DNA from: Sphagnum compactum
Lineage: Eukaryota > Bryophyta > Sphagnopsida > Sphagnales
Direction: 5' to 3'
Length of the DNA: 64,000 nt
Assembly (NCBI GenBank): GCA_965153455.1
Contig: OZ234493.1
Location: 17,226,213 to 17,290,212 of the forward strand
Shown: positions 12,481-23,059 of the stretch, piece after piece
Position numbering within the stretch: position 1 is the stretch's first letter
How the letters are laid out: each line of letters opens with the position of its first letter
Notes under the pieces: model-generated
What the model was told of the DNA's origin: nothing
What the model saw: only the letters and a program-made list of their open reading frames with translations
Databases searched by the model: none
Translations under genes and position numbers: made by a program

Positions 12481-14370
12481 GTATGTTGTTGTGCTTCCCA
12501 AAAAAAATAAAAAAAATAAAAAATTACTGGCCCGACTTCGAGAGAAGCTTCCTAATCGGGTGCGGGTTAGCTTTTCTTTCTTTATTTCCTGACAATGTTG
12601 CTTATTAATGTGTGCCACCAACGGGTTTTTTTTTCTCTTTCCCCAAACCAATGTTTTTTTTGGGGTCAATTTTGTGATATAGCCAACCTAACCGTCATCC
12701 ATAGGCGGATTTAGCCTAATTTGATTACAAGATAAATATGATAACAGTAAAAAAACATATAATATTTTTGGCAACTTACTGGAACCACCAGACACAGAAA
12801 CTTTTAACTTTAGTTAGTTTACTTAATTTTTAATTTTCGCTTTCTGGCTGTATTGGCCAGCAAGAAAAAGGTTGCTTTCAATAAACTTGGCCAGTTAAGT
12901 ATAAGGTACATGTATACCTTACTGTACTCATAACTGTCTAGTAACACAAGTAAACATAATTATCTAGTTTTAATTTAGTTGAGTTTGTTTGATGTGGAAC
13001 TTCAAACCTTGTGGAACTTTGTGGCTTTTTTTTCCAATCCAAAAAAAATGAGAGAAAGAAATACAAAAAGAAAAAGAATTTAAATTAGGGTTTACAAACA
13101 GAAGATACAAACGTGAGGGATTATTTTGAAAAACTTATAAAAAAACTACTATGGCTGTTTTTTCTTCTTTTCCAGATTTTGTGATGTAAAGAATTTGGTG
13201 AATGTTTTTCAAGAAAAGAAAAATTGTCAAAATTTACACGAAAAACACAATCATCCAAAATTCTGGTTTGAAAAATGATGTTTTTTTAATTGGAAAATAG
13301 GTGAAGTTACTACATTTAGAAATACAATTGTCCAAAAATTTACCAAAATTATTGGTTTGAATAAAGACTACGAATTTTAATAGTAAGTTAGTAAATTTTA
13401 TTAAAATTAAAAATTCAATTATCACAAATTTTAACAGCATTTTGGTTTGAAAAACGACGATGATTTTTTTGTAGCAAAATTAATCGAATTTATTACACTT
13501 TTAAAGACAATAATTATCAGTAGAGTTTACCTATTTACTGAGCATTTTTCTTTGCTGCTGGGCTTTTTCTTATCTTCTTCCAGTTCCTGCGTACGGTGTC
13601 AGAGTTCCCCCGCTTCCACACCTAGTCTGTTGTGTCAGTACCGTGCACTGGCGTCCGGCAGGAATTCTTTGTCGTTGTGTGTATGTTTTGCTGTTTTGTT
13701 GGACGGACGGGAGTTGCTATTGATGTTGGTGACGGACGGATCATCATTCGTGGAAGAAGTTCGAGCCCGAACTCCTCCACAAAAACTCCTCCGATGAAAT
13801 GCAGGAAAATAACATGAATGAAAAACAAACAGATGTAAGTCGAGGAAGGAAGGAAGGAACGCAACAAAAGGGAGGAAATATTTTTGTGTTCGTTTCTTCT
13901 GTCTGTTGCTGAAGAAACAAACAGTTTACAGTAGATGTGTTTTGTAGGGCTTCTTGACGTTCTCTGCTTTTTGTTTTGTGGGTTTCTTTTCTCGTTGTTG
14001 AAGTCTTTTTCGGTTTTTTTGTTCCTGTTCCGGAAAGACCTCTTTCGGTTTAGCTGCCTTCCTGCCTGTCCGCCTGTGCGTGGGATTTTTGTAAGACCAA
14101 AGGAGACGAAGAAGAAGAAGAAGAAGCAGGAGACAAACAAAGAAGGAAACGAAGAAGGGGGATAAAGATGGAGAGCTGAAAAGGACAAGAAACAACTCTT
14201 TGTTAAAAGGGTTGAACTGTTCCCGTCCCTGTAGCACGATTTTAGAGCATGGAGATGTTTGAACCTCGAGAGCCGTCTGCCTTTGTGCAATGGCGGCCTC
14301 CAGATGTTTTGTCCTCTGCCGTAGTTTCCTTTCATGCAAACCTTGCTGAAACCCTGTAGATCAGACCCCT
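12481..14370. other. AT-rich, then pyrimidine/purine-rich stretch without a supported gene
   Basis: 12700-13540 is very AT-rich. 13560-14340 holds purine and pyrimidine tracts, including an AAG-rich run near 14105-14160, and gives long overlapping open frames on both strands (up to 237 codons on the minus strand). Their amino-acid content follows the base composition and no motif is recognisable, so I do not call a gene. It could be promoter or leader sequence of a plus-strand unit starting near 14.4 kb. Confidence 0.4.
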
Positions 14371-14371
14371 G

Positions 14372-14372
<1 letters not shown>

Positions 14373-14408
<36 letters not shown>
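14373..14408. repeat. (GA)n microsatellite
   Basis: An uninterrupted GA dinucleotide run of about 18 repeats. GA/CT tracts are common in plant 5' leaders and promoters. Exons on the same strand appear downstream, so a regulatory role is possible but only inferred. Confidence 0.85.
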
Positions 14409-14409
<1 letters not shown>

Positions 14410-15047
14410 ATCTTGTTCAAAATTCTGTTGCAGGGTTTTCCTTGTCCGAGGTTTGGGTCATTGCTTTTGACCTACAGCGCCGCTGATTCGGAAGGCAACA
14501 GCAGCTTGGTGCCCATTCGACATCTTGTTGGGGGCGGGCGGCAAACGCTCCGTGGCGCGGCTGGGATGCCTCCATAGCGATCTGAGGTGCCGTGGAAGGA
14601 GGGAGGCAGTGGGAGAAGAGCGTTTGAGTTTCCAACACAAACACAAAAAAACTATAGTGTGATATGGTGGGGTTTGAGGTTTTTGGATCGCATCGGTGAG
14701 TGTGGACGATCTATGATCATGGCGTGTGCTGCTGCGGGGCTTCCTCAAGGTTTGCCTTCTCATCTCCGAGAGTATTATGTTGTACTTAGTTGTAGATGCT
14801 CAGGGAGTTTTAAATGTACAACCTGATCGTACTAGACTGGAGCTTGATGGAGAAACTCGAGAGCTGGTTAGGGTTTTTTGTGCAGAAGACATTGTCAGAA
14901 GAAGAACTCATGATGTCTAGTACCATTCATCAATATTGGACCTCCGGCTTCTTCCAGGGCAGCACCAGCAGCATACATGATCGAGATTCAGCTCTTAAAA
15001 CTAGATTTCATGGCTTGCAATTCCATCGGCTGTCGCACTGGGGGCGG

Positions 15048-15102
15048 TGAGTAAGGATAGAGGATTGATCATGAGCAGCTGGAAGCATTACGCAAACGAG
15101 GG
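15048..15102 (+). repeat. 55-bp duplicated segment, copy 1
   Basis: The segment starting GGTGAGTAAGGATAGAGG is repeated at about 17372-17426 in the same orientation with one difference (ACGCAAACG versus ATGCAAACG). The flanks differ on the right and match only weakly on the left. In the second copy this segment forms the right arm of a perfect hairpin. GGTGAGT resembles a strong splice donor. Confidence 0.85.
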
Positions 15103-16177
15103 TTTTAGTTTCGAGTTTTCGACGTGCTAAAGAGTGACGACAACGACGCTGCAGTAGTGTACACACGTCGACGACGGACTGTGCTCACAGCGATGCCGAT
15201 TGTTGCGTGAGGTTTTGCGTTTCAATCTTTGTCCAGACGTACGTTGAACACCTCGAGGGCAGACCGATGCTCTCAGCTTGTTGGCCATGAGAGATTCGTC
15301 TCTTTCCCCTCTGCCCGATCGCTTAAGAAGAATGCCGATGAGTCGCTCGGAGCCTCGCCTCGGTTCCATGTACACGTTTTGCCTTCCAACTCCTCCCGTG
15401 CCTCTTCTTGCTTTCGATGTTACAGATGTGGTATCCGGGGGAGGGGAAGAGAGAGAGAATACTACCTTTTTTGGTCACTTGTTTTTATATCGCAATCTCC
15501 CTAGTACCTAGCAGCATTTCTTTCGGAGACCAGAGAACGCTGGCTTTATGAAAACAGCTTGTAGATCTTGCACATTTTTCCGATACATTCCTTTGGTATC
15601 TGAGTTGCAGCAGGTAAGTAATTCTTGAGAGTCTGGCAATCTGTTGTTGAGAAAATTTGACCATAATATCATCACTGAACAGAAACCTGTTTCTTGTGTC
15701 AAGACCTTCCACCGTGCAAAGTGAAGCAAATCACAATGTCAGACCCTAGCATTTCGAATGTAGGACCTGCAGTTAGCCCAGCAAGCTCTAGGAGTTAGAG
15801 GTTACAAGCCACACATAATAAGCACCATGAACTGCTTGAAATTTCGTGTGCATTCATGATCTAAACTTACTCAAGGATACAACTCACCTCAACTCACATT
15901 TGTCTTGTGCATTTGGAATCAAAATCCCTCAAGACCTATCTAACCATTGCCAGCCTGTCAGCTCATTTGAAAAGCATTGGAAAGTTTGTGAATTTCTGAT
16001 GCATTTGAACGTTTGTGAAATTCTGATGCATGGCAAGGTTTTTTGAAATTTTGAATCTGGAACATTGCAGTAGAATTTTGCTGCCGATACTTAAGAAGGC
16101 AGGTGTGTGAACCAGCAAGGCAGGGGTGGTGGTTATTATTTTTCTGATATTTTGGGGCTTATGAATTTTTATTGCAG

Positions 16178-16685
16178 AGGAGCAGATTTGCCCAGCAATA
16201 TGGGTCGAGATTCAAGTTTTGCAATGACTGGGAAAAGGAGTCGGGTGGTCGAGGATGAAATCTACTATGATAATTACCATGTTCACAAGCTCTATCTTAC
16301 AGAGGTAGGTTTCTCATGTGTTCACTATACTTCCTTCCACGGCCCTTTATGGTCGATCTCAAAAGTGCATTTTGCTAGACTTCATGTTGTTCAACCCTAG
16401 AGGGTAGCCCGTGGTTGTAACTTGTAGCACTGAGGTTCACAGGTGATGGCATCAAGTTTGAATGGACTCAAAGTGGGAGAGTCTGAATCTTGTACTCAAC
16501 GAGCATCACCACCTTTGCCAGAAAATATGGTTTCCCCTGCCCAGACTGAGGCTGGAGCACTGTCCCGATCTGCCTCTTCTTTTCCCAGCCACGGGTACTC
16601 TCTCCCTGCACATTTGCCTAGCATTTGTAGAGGACAAGGAGATCAGATGCCCAAACCTTTTGAGTTTTGGGTTTGGCTCGTATAG
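16178..16685 (+). CDS. Two-exon coding fragment, unrecognised protein
   Basis: Exon one (16178-16304) follows an acceptor ending TTGCAG and stops at a GTAGGT donor. Exon two starts at 16443 after TTCACAG and runs to a stop at 16685. The phases agree (phase 0). The joined frame reads through a basic patch (GKRSRVVEDE), an acidic/tyrosine stretch (IYYDNYHVHK) and a Ser/Pro-rich tail (SRSASSFPS). The splice context and balanced composition look like real coding sequence, and I recognise no domain. No upstream start exon is clear and the second exon ends in plain genomic sequence, so this may be an internal fragment of a larger broken gene. It lies just upstream of exons from an Ig-like protein family and need not belong to them. 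Confidence 0.5.
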
Positions 16686-16785
16686 CAGTAATTGTTCCAG
16701 AAAGTCTGTCCATGGATGGACGGGTATCTGCTACTACCATGGGTCTTACTTTGTTACATTGGTGTTGTTGCTTGATCATCTGAAG

Positions 16786-16953
16786 CTGCTTGTCTCTGGA
16801 GATGGAGCTGTTATACCTGCTACATACAAGCAAATAATGCTTGGAATTGTTTATTATCTGCAAGTTGGGCTTTCCACTCAAACTCCATCAGGCAGGGTTC
16901 GAATCTCAATGAGAAGAGGATTCTGCACTGATGCAGCAGGAAATCTCTTCTAG
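16786..16953 (+). pseudogene. Displaced exon of a plant Ig-like-domain surface protein
   Basis: The frame reads LLVSGDGAVIPATYK and later RISMRRGFCTDAAGNLF before a stop. From memory of a conserved, uncharacterised plant family of large secreted or membrane proteins with Ig-like domains, this matches the segment after the second Ig-like domain, which contains LLVYGPGQVIP and then FCTDTAGNRF. In that family the segment lies well downstream of the N-terminal domain. Here it lies about 600 bases upstream of the N-terminal exon at 17547. Either two partial copies sit side by side or the exon order has been rearranged. The exon ends in a stop rather than a good donor, which supports a broken copy. 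No alignment was run. Confidence 0.5.
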
Positions 16954-17340
16954 AGAACTGCAAACTCTAGTGTTCTTGTTCACTTTGGTATGCGTGTGTA
17001 TTCCTTTTGAACCGGCTAGACTGGAATCGGTAGTCCTGATGAGATTTAGGGTTGGAGAGAGACTTGAAGGAAAAAGGTTCGCTGGATTTGCTCAGCCGTA
17101 ATATAAGCATCTTCAATGAATCTCAGTTTGACGAATATGTGGGTTTAGGGATGAGGATCTGAGGATTTTGCTTGCAATCTGAAGATTTCTCCTGTGGGTG
17201 GGCACGCAGTGATTTTGAGATCGGCCAGCTCTCAAGTCTTGGCTTTTGGGCTTATGTCAAAAACTCCTGGTTTTGTGTTTCAGATCGAACAGTGCCGTCT
17301 GTGCTTCTTTGTACAGCCATCCCAGAGTCTCAGCAAGCAT

Positions 17341-17396
17341 TGATCAATCCTCTATCCTTACGCACTGGGCGGTGAGTAAGGATAGAGGATTGATCA
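17341..17396. repeat. Perfect 21-bp hairpin built on a duplicated segment
   Basis: The left arm TGATCAATCCTCTATCCTTA+C (17341-17361) and right arm (17376-17396) are exact reverse complements around a 14-base loop. The right arm is the start of the 55-bp segment that also occurs at 15048-15102. At 15048 the matching left arm is absent. The hairpin therefore arose by an inverted duplication, a templated insertion, or loss of one arm at the other locus. Confidence 0.9.
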
Positions 17397-17546
17397 TGAG
17401 CAGCTGGAAGCATTATGCAAACGAGAATGTTGGGCGGCGGCAGCAGCAGCAGTGGAGGACGTGACTAGGCTGACCACTTAGAAGGCGTGATGATCACAGC
17501 CAGAGCTAGCTTCTTCTTGTGGTTGCTTGGTTACCAAGAATCATGC

Positions 17547-18242
17547 ATGGGTACCTCCTCCTCCTGTAAGCTGCTTCATGTCTGCATTGGGAGGTTTCTT
17601 GCCTTGCTCTTGTTTGTTGTTGTGATTCCAGACTTACTACAAGAAGCCCAGACACGGAGAATTACATTCACGGAAGCACCTGCCAAATACACTTCCAACA
17701 CAAGTGTGGCATTTCGCTCCAATTTGACAAGTGCTGCAAATGGCAGCGGCAGCAGCATTGATACGTGTGCCACTCTGTGCTCAATTCGATGCAAGGTAGG
17801 CAGGCATTTTGTTGATGCTCTTGCAGCAGATCAGGTAAGTAGACTTGCTTCCTATTTTTGCACTCCTCTATCCTCAAGCTGTAAACCATGGGAGCTGCTG
17901 CTGCTCCTTCTGCTGTTGCATTCGCAGAGATTTGATAAGCACTTTGGATTGTTCATGTCCCCAACCTGCACATAACAAACCTAATTTACGGCAGATGACA
18001 GTCCTCTTCTGCAAGGCTGGTGAAGCCCGTTGTCAAGTTCTAGACTGTTATTATAGTTCACTGATGACAACTCTCACTAGCTGGGTGGCGGCAAAACACT
18101 GCAGTTGGATCAGAAAAATTTTGAGCATTGTGCTGGCCGAGAGGATTCTCTTGTGAACCTGCTTGATGGCCAGCGTTCCTTCGTCGTCTCTGTCAACACA
18201 TCCAATGGAGTTCAGTTCTCAGCTCAGTACAATTGACTGTAG
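17547..18242 (+). pseudogene. N-terminal exons of a secreted Ig-like-domain plant protein, frameshifted
   Basis: Exon one (17547-17795, 83 codons) starts at ATG. It encodes a signal-peptide-like core (residues about 15-30, FLALLLFVVV) and then an Ig-like strand pattern, FTEAPAKYTSNTSVAF, with paired cysteines (CATLCSIRCK). It ends at a GTAGGC donor in phase 0. A second exon, 18105-18242, begins in phase after CTGCAG with LDQKNFEHC and continues NLLDGQRSFVVSVNTS. This is the C-K-L-D...C...LLDG..SF.V pattern of the family's first Ig-like domain. Before the GTATGT donor the frame reads Q-Y-N-stop. Family members continue N-W-T-V, and one missing G at about 18234 would explain the stop, so I read a one-base frameshift. 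The next expected domain is absent and a 176-bp tandem array follows. Confidence 0.5.
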
Positions 18243-18392
18243 GTATGTGGTATCTATCTGCAGCTTGAGATCACCCTACCCTCTTTATGCTTCAAAACAA
18301 AAGCAAAGAAAACAACGGGTCTTTTTCTCTCTGCAAATCAGTCATTTTGGAATGTCATGCGCTCTCAGTTGATACTTATATCAATGAATTAT

Positions 18393-19761
18393 GTGTTTGG
18401 AGCATTGGTGGATGCCTCGGGCCGGGCTGAGCTTTATGGCACTACAGACCGATCGATCGATCCCGATCGATTGGTCTGTAGGAGCCGGATCAGCATTCTC
18501 GAGGCGTCCACCCCCAATCTGTTGATTGTGCAAGATCCTTTCGTGTCGTTGTTGAGAGCACCACTGCCTTGTTTGGAGCATTGGTGGATGCCTCGGGAAG
18601 GGCTGAGCTTGATGGCACTACAGACCGATCGATCGATCCCGATCGATTGGTCTGTAGGAGCCGGATCAGCATTCTCGAGGCGTCCACCCCCAATCTGTTG
18701 ATTGTGCAAGATCCTTTCGTGTCGTTGTTGAGAGCACCAATGCCTTGGTTGGAGCATTGGTGGATGCCTCGGGAAGGGCTGAGCTTTATGGCACTACAGA
18801 CCGATCGATCGATCCCGATCGATTGGTCTGTAGGAGCCGGATCAGCATTCTCGAGGCGTCCACCCCCAATCTGTTGATTGTGCAAGATCCTTTCGTGTCG
18901 TTGTTGAGAGCACCACTGCCTTGTTTGGAGCATTGGTGGATGCCTCGGGCCGGGCTGAGCTTTATGGCACTACAGACCGATCGATCGATCCCGATCGATT
19001 GGTCTGTAGGAGCCGGATCAGCATTCTCGAGGCGTCCACCCCCAATCTGTTGATTGTGCAAGATCCTTTCGTGTCGTTGTTGAGAGCACCAATGCCTTGG
19101 TTGGAGCATTGGTGGATGCCTCGGGAAGGGCTGAGCTTTATGGCACTACAGACCGATCGATCGATCCCGATCGATTGGTCTGTAGGAGCCGGATCAGCAT
19201 TCTCGAGGCGTCCACCCCCAATCTGTTGATTGTGCAAGATCCTTTCGTGTCGTTGTTGAGAGCACCACTGCCTTGTTTGGAGCATTGGTGGATGCCTCGG
19301 GAAGGGCTGAGCTTTATGGCACTACAGACCGATCGATCGATCCCGATCGATTGGTCTGTAGGAGCCGGATCAGCATTCTCGAGGCGTCCACCCCCAATTT
19401 GTTGATTGTGCAAGATCCTTTCGTGTCGTTGTTGAGAGCACCACTGCCTTGTTTGGAGCATTGGTGGATGCCTCGGGCCGGGCTGAGCTTTATGGCACTA
19501 CAGACCGATCGATCGATCCCGATCGATCGATCCCGATCGATTTGTCTGTAGGAGCCGGATCAGCATTCTCGAGGCGTCCACCCCCAATCTGTTGATTGTG
19601 CAAGATCCTTTCGTGTCATTGTTGAGAGCACCAATGCCTTGGTTGGAGCATTGGTGGATGCCTCGGGCCGGGCTGAGCTTTATGGCACTATAGACCGATT
19701 GATCGATCCCGATCGATTGGTCTGTAGGAGCCGGATCACGATTGATTGGTCTGTACGAGCT
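18393..19761. repeat. 176-bp tandem array, about 7.6 copies
   Basis: Near-identical units start at 18393, 18569, 18745, 18921, 19097, 19273, 19449 and 19639. The spacing is exactly 176 bases except for one unit of 190. The long unit carries an internal duplication of a GATCGATCGATCCC word. Every unit holds an imperfect palindrome, CAGACCGATCGATCG facing CGATCGATTGGTCTG. Units are mosaics of two variable sites: CTGCCTTGTTTGGAGC or ATGCCTTGGTTGGAGC, and GCCGGGCTGAG or GAAGGGCTGAG. The period is not divisible by three, so the long open frames on both strands are repeat artefacts. The period resembles that of many plant satellites. The last copy decays at about 19737-19761. Confidence 0.95.
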
Positions 19762-20517
19762 TCTAAAATGGATATGTATTTATTCATTAGGATTTAAGAA
19801 AATAGTTGGTTAACTTTTTTGACAAAAGAATGGCAACCATGACAAAGATAATTGCAAAACACGTAGGTCATATTCCCAAAATGCCATTATTTTTCTCTTG
19901 CACATTTAATTTCAGGGCCCTTCTTCTTTCTAGCCTTCCATGTTCGAAATACAAAACCCACTTTAAAAAACAAATTCCCCTTCATGTTGCCCATCTTGGA
20001 AGCCATGCCCATGCTAGAAAAAAAGCACAGAAAATGAGGGGAAATCTCAGAAGAGACAGCCCTAACTAAACCCTGAAAACCCCTCACCAAAAACCCTAAA
20101 CAAATGTTGCAAATGTGGCACCAGGTAAGGCATTTCTACCCCAAACCCTATGGAGGCTACTACTAGTAGCATCGGAAGGCCAAACCAAATGGTTTTTTGG
20201 CTATTTTTGGAAGTCCTTTATGAACTAACTAGTTAGTTCTATGTTTGAAAGTAAGACCCAAAAAGGGGCAGAGACATAAAGCAGTAAGTAAGTTGCAACT
20301 GCAAATTTTGAATAGCATTCATCAGCTCTTTACTTAAACTATCTTTTGCTTTCAGCTTTTGCATTACCTACACTACCGACCACTCTGTCAGCTCTTGGTT
20401 AAGGCAATACCACCACTAATCTAGGTCTTTCTCACATTAGGCTTGTAGCACAAATTTGGGGCTCATACTTGTAGACCAATATATATTTATCATCCAACAA
20501 ACCATAACAAAAAGCAC
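19762..20517. other. No gene seen
   Basis: Sequence between the tandem array and the MITE. It holds AACCCT and CCCTAAA words near 20060-20150 and short open frames only. I see no motif or splice-compatible exon pair. Confidence 0.5.
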
Positions 20518-20914
20518 GGCCACGATGAACCAGCACCCACCAATATATCATCCACTGGATGCCCATTCTTACTCAGTTGTGGATGAACCTCATCCACCTC
20601 AACTCAGGTGAATATTTGGTTTCACCTTAGTAACCAATTTTCTGTAGGAAATAGGTCTCACACATAGGTAGGTAGGTAGGAAAATAGGTAACTACTAGGT
20701 AAGTAAATGGTTTTAACATATTTCAAGGCTGCTTTTACTACCTACCTACTAACAACCTGCTTGTGGGTTGTTAGTAGATAGGTTTAAAAAAAAAACAACT
20801 GAGCTAACCACCATGGTTAGCTTGGGAATTGCAAGCCAACATAAAACTGTTTCTCGACCACTTACCATGATTCATCCTTCATGGTGCACTGGTGGTTGCT
20901 GGTTCACTGTGGCC
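20518..20914 (+). mobile_element. Miniature inverted-repeat element, copy 2 (intact termini)
   Basis: The termini are GGCCACGATGAACCAGCA on the left and the reverse complement of GGCCACAGTGAACCAGCA on the right. Similarity continues for about 25 bases (CCCACCA versus ACCACCA). The 397-base body contains internal palindromes, TAGGTAGGTAGG and a CTACCTACCTACTAACAAC pair. It matches 12097-12480 in reverse orientation. No target-site duplication is clear and there is no coding capacity. I cannot assign a transposase superfamily from the termini alone. Confidence 0.8.
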
Positions 20915-21357
20915 GATATCCTGCATGAATAGAACTTGGGTAACAATAACTTGGTGTTTTTGTAAGGAATTGTTTTTTGGATGTAGGCAAAGTGGCAATC
21001 ATCCTAAGGAATATTTAGCCAAATCTGGGTATAAAATAGATATTTACACAAATGTTTAATCATCCTTCTATACTTTTGGCTACAAACTGAAAACCAAATC
21101 TAAATCTTGCATTATTTACGTTGATTTTCCTAACTTTTGGCCATTGATGACTGCATCTCCTCATGCTCACCACAAGACTCAATGCGGCTCCTTTGGGGTT
21201 TGCTTAAGATAGCATGTCAGCATTATGGCAAATTAAGGTTTCTCGCAGTTTCCTCCGGAATCTCCTCCAAGGTACATACTGCTCCTCTTTTACATACCCT
21301 TCTTGAGCTCAGCAGGATTGTGGTTTCATGATTGTGGAATTGATGCTAGGGAGCTTG

Positions 21358-22135
21358 GCTATGCAGGAGGAAGATGGACCAGATGCGGCATTGGCAAAGC
21401 TGTTAGCTGCCTCAGGATCAAATGAGAGTGCATGGACAATGGGAACATTGGTGTACTCTCAATCTCTGCAGCTCTTGCCTTCAGAACAACAACTGCAGGT
21501 AGAAAGACAAATTCATGGGTTTCAGATCAGGACATTGCTAAAGTCTCTATTTGTGCCTTTTTTCTGTTTTGACAGTGTGCTCTTCTCTGAGCAACATACC
21601 TGCTCATCACATACTCGAATTATCCCACGTGGCGTTCTGAAATTTCTGATTGCGTTTTGAGCCCTCAGGCCTACTTCCACTAATTAAAGGTTTGTCTAGA
21701 TCAAGCTCTTGTCCCTCACGTAAGACAAGACAGTTAAAAGCCCTATCATGCTACCCTAGGAACAGACAAGTCTTTGAGAACATGTTCGGTTGACATATCC
21801 CCCAACTGACATTGCTCTTGTAAACCACATCAATAGATTTCACAGTACAAACATGTGAATGGTGAATCTCCTCCATCAGCTCAGAAGTCTGCAGACATAC
21901 AGAGCAGGTTTTAAAAGAGTGTTTGAGAGGATTTAAACCTACTAGCCATGCAAAAGTATGCATTTGGAATCAGAATTGGGTTATTGGTTTTCTCAAAGGA
22001 CCAGAACTGAATTACGACTTCTGCTTAGAAGATATTGTGAAGGGGGAGGTTTTTTCAAAGCTGAGAAGGGTGCCCTCTCGAGAGGAAGCTACGGAAGCTA
22101 TAAGGCAATTGCTAATGAATTTCAGGCAGAATTGA
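21358..22135 (+). CDS. Possible exons, unrecognised
   Basis: Two stretches have coding-like composition. One at about 21358-21498 reads AMQEEDGPDAALAKLLAA and continues to LLPSEQQLQ before a GTAGAA donor. Another at about 22010-22135 includes FCLEDIVKGEVFSKLRR and ends at a stop at 22135. I recognise neither, and I could not establish a phase-compatible join between them. They lie on the same strand as the broken exons at 16-18 kb and may belong to the same degraded locus. Low confidence. Confidence 0.25.
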
Positions 22136-22599
22136 TGGTACCCTCTTGACACCGACTGCTGACCTTGCAGAAGTGTTGCAGAACCGAAGTTTCAGTGTTT
22201 GTTGTCTTTCAATTGTGTTACATCATCGTCAAGTTTATTTCCCCTAAACTACTGACTGAATTGAAGATGAAGGTCATATATGGCATCTTTCAATGCCTCC
22301 TCGAGTTGATGCCAGCCTTTTGTCTGCTATGCGCAACAAAAAGGTTGCACGAGGACCTTGCCTTCAAGCTTTTTGCAACTCAGGAGGGGTGCCCATGAAG
22401 GTGTAAATTGATATGGATTGAACAAATCATACATATTGGTGATGGCAGCAAGACGACGACCTCAGTTTATAGTGAGACGGAGAGAGTCCACACATGAAAT
22501 CAACAAGATGGCATTCGAAAAACGTGAGAATGTCGACGAAAAACAAGTTGGCAAACAAAAGTTAAACAATGAAAAACAAAGTTTTTTTAAGAAAAAAAA

Positions 22600-22870
22600 A
22601 GGTTGACAAACAATGAAATTTTTTTTTTGAAAAATATATAAACCTCCTCCCCTCTTCCCCTCCTCCTTGCACATGTCAAATGAAGGAGGAAGAAAAACAT
22701 TAACCTGCACCCCTCCCGTTCAACAGTAAAAAAAATTAAAATACATAAATAAAGGCGCACCCTCTTCCCGTGAACAATCAAACTAAACCTGTAAAACAAC
22801 TCACCTTGCCCCCTTAACCAGTAAGAAGTAATTTATAAAAGTTAACCCTTCCACATGTCAAATGAAGGAG
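22600..22870 (-). repeat. Dispersed repeat related to the G-rich block at 59.8-60.4 kb
   Basis: On the minus strand this region reads CTTCATTTGACATGTG followed by AAGGAGGAGGGG, and before it CTGTTGAACGGGAGGGG. The plus strand at about 60130-60210 carries the same order of motifs (GACTGTTGAGGGGGAGGG, TTCATTTGACATGTGG, AAGGAGGAAGGG). The two blocks are therefore inverted relatives of one degenerate family. The short open frames are composition artefacts. Confidence 0.65.
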
Positions 22871-23059
22871 GGGAAAAAAAACATTAACTTCAAAGCCATC
22901 AGAAGTATTTTTTTCATGCTGCTTGCAACAATGAACAATTAGTATTTTTTGAGCTGTCATTGCTTTTACATCAAATATCCACATCACACTTAAAACTATC
23001 ACAAGCATTTTTTTTCGTAATGTCGACAAAAATGAATGATTACTATTATGATGACAAAT

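Noticed and set aside
13622-14335. A 237-codon minus-strand open frame
   Set aside because: It lies in purine/pyrimidine tracts, overlaps comparable plus-strand frames, and its Phe/Ser/Lys/Arg runs follow base composition. No motif or splice support.
16885-16905. A tRNA T-arm-like GGTTCGAATC
   Set aside because: No matching acceptor, D or anticodon arms around it, and the bases are explained by the Ig-like protein exon.
18393-19761. A CRISPR-like or protein-coding repeat array
   Set aside because: Units are contiguous with no unique spacers, and the period of 176 is not a multiple of three. It is a plain tandem array in a eukaryotic context.
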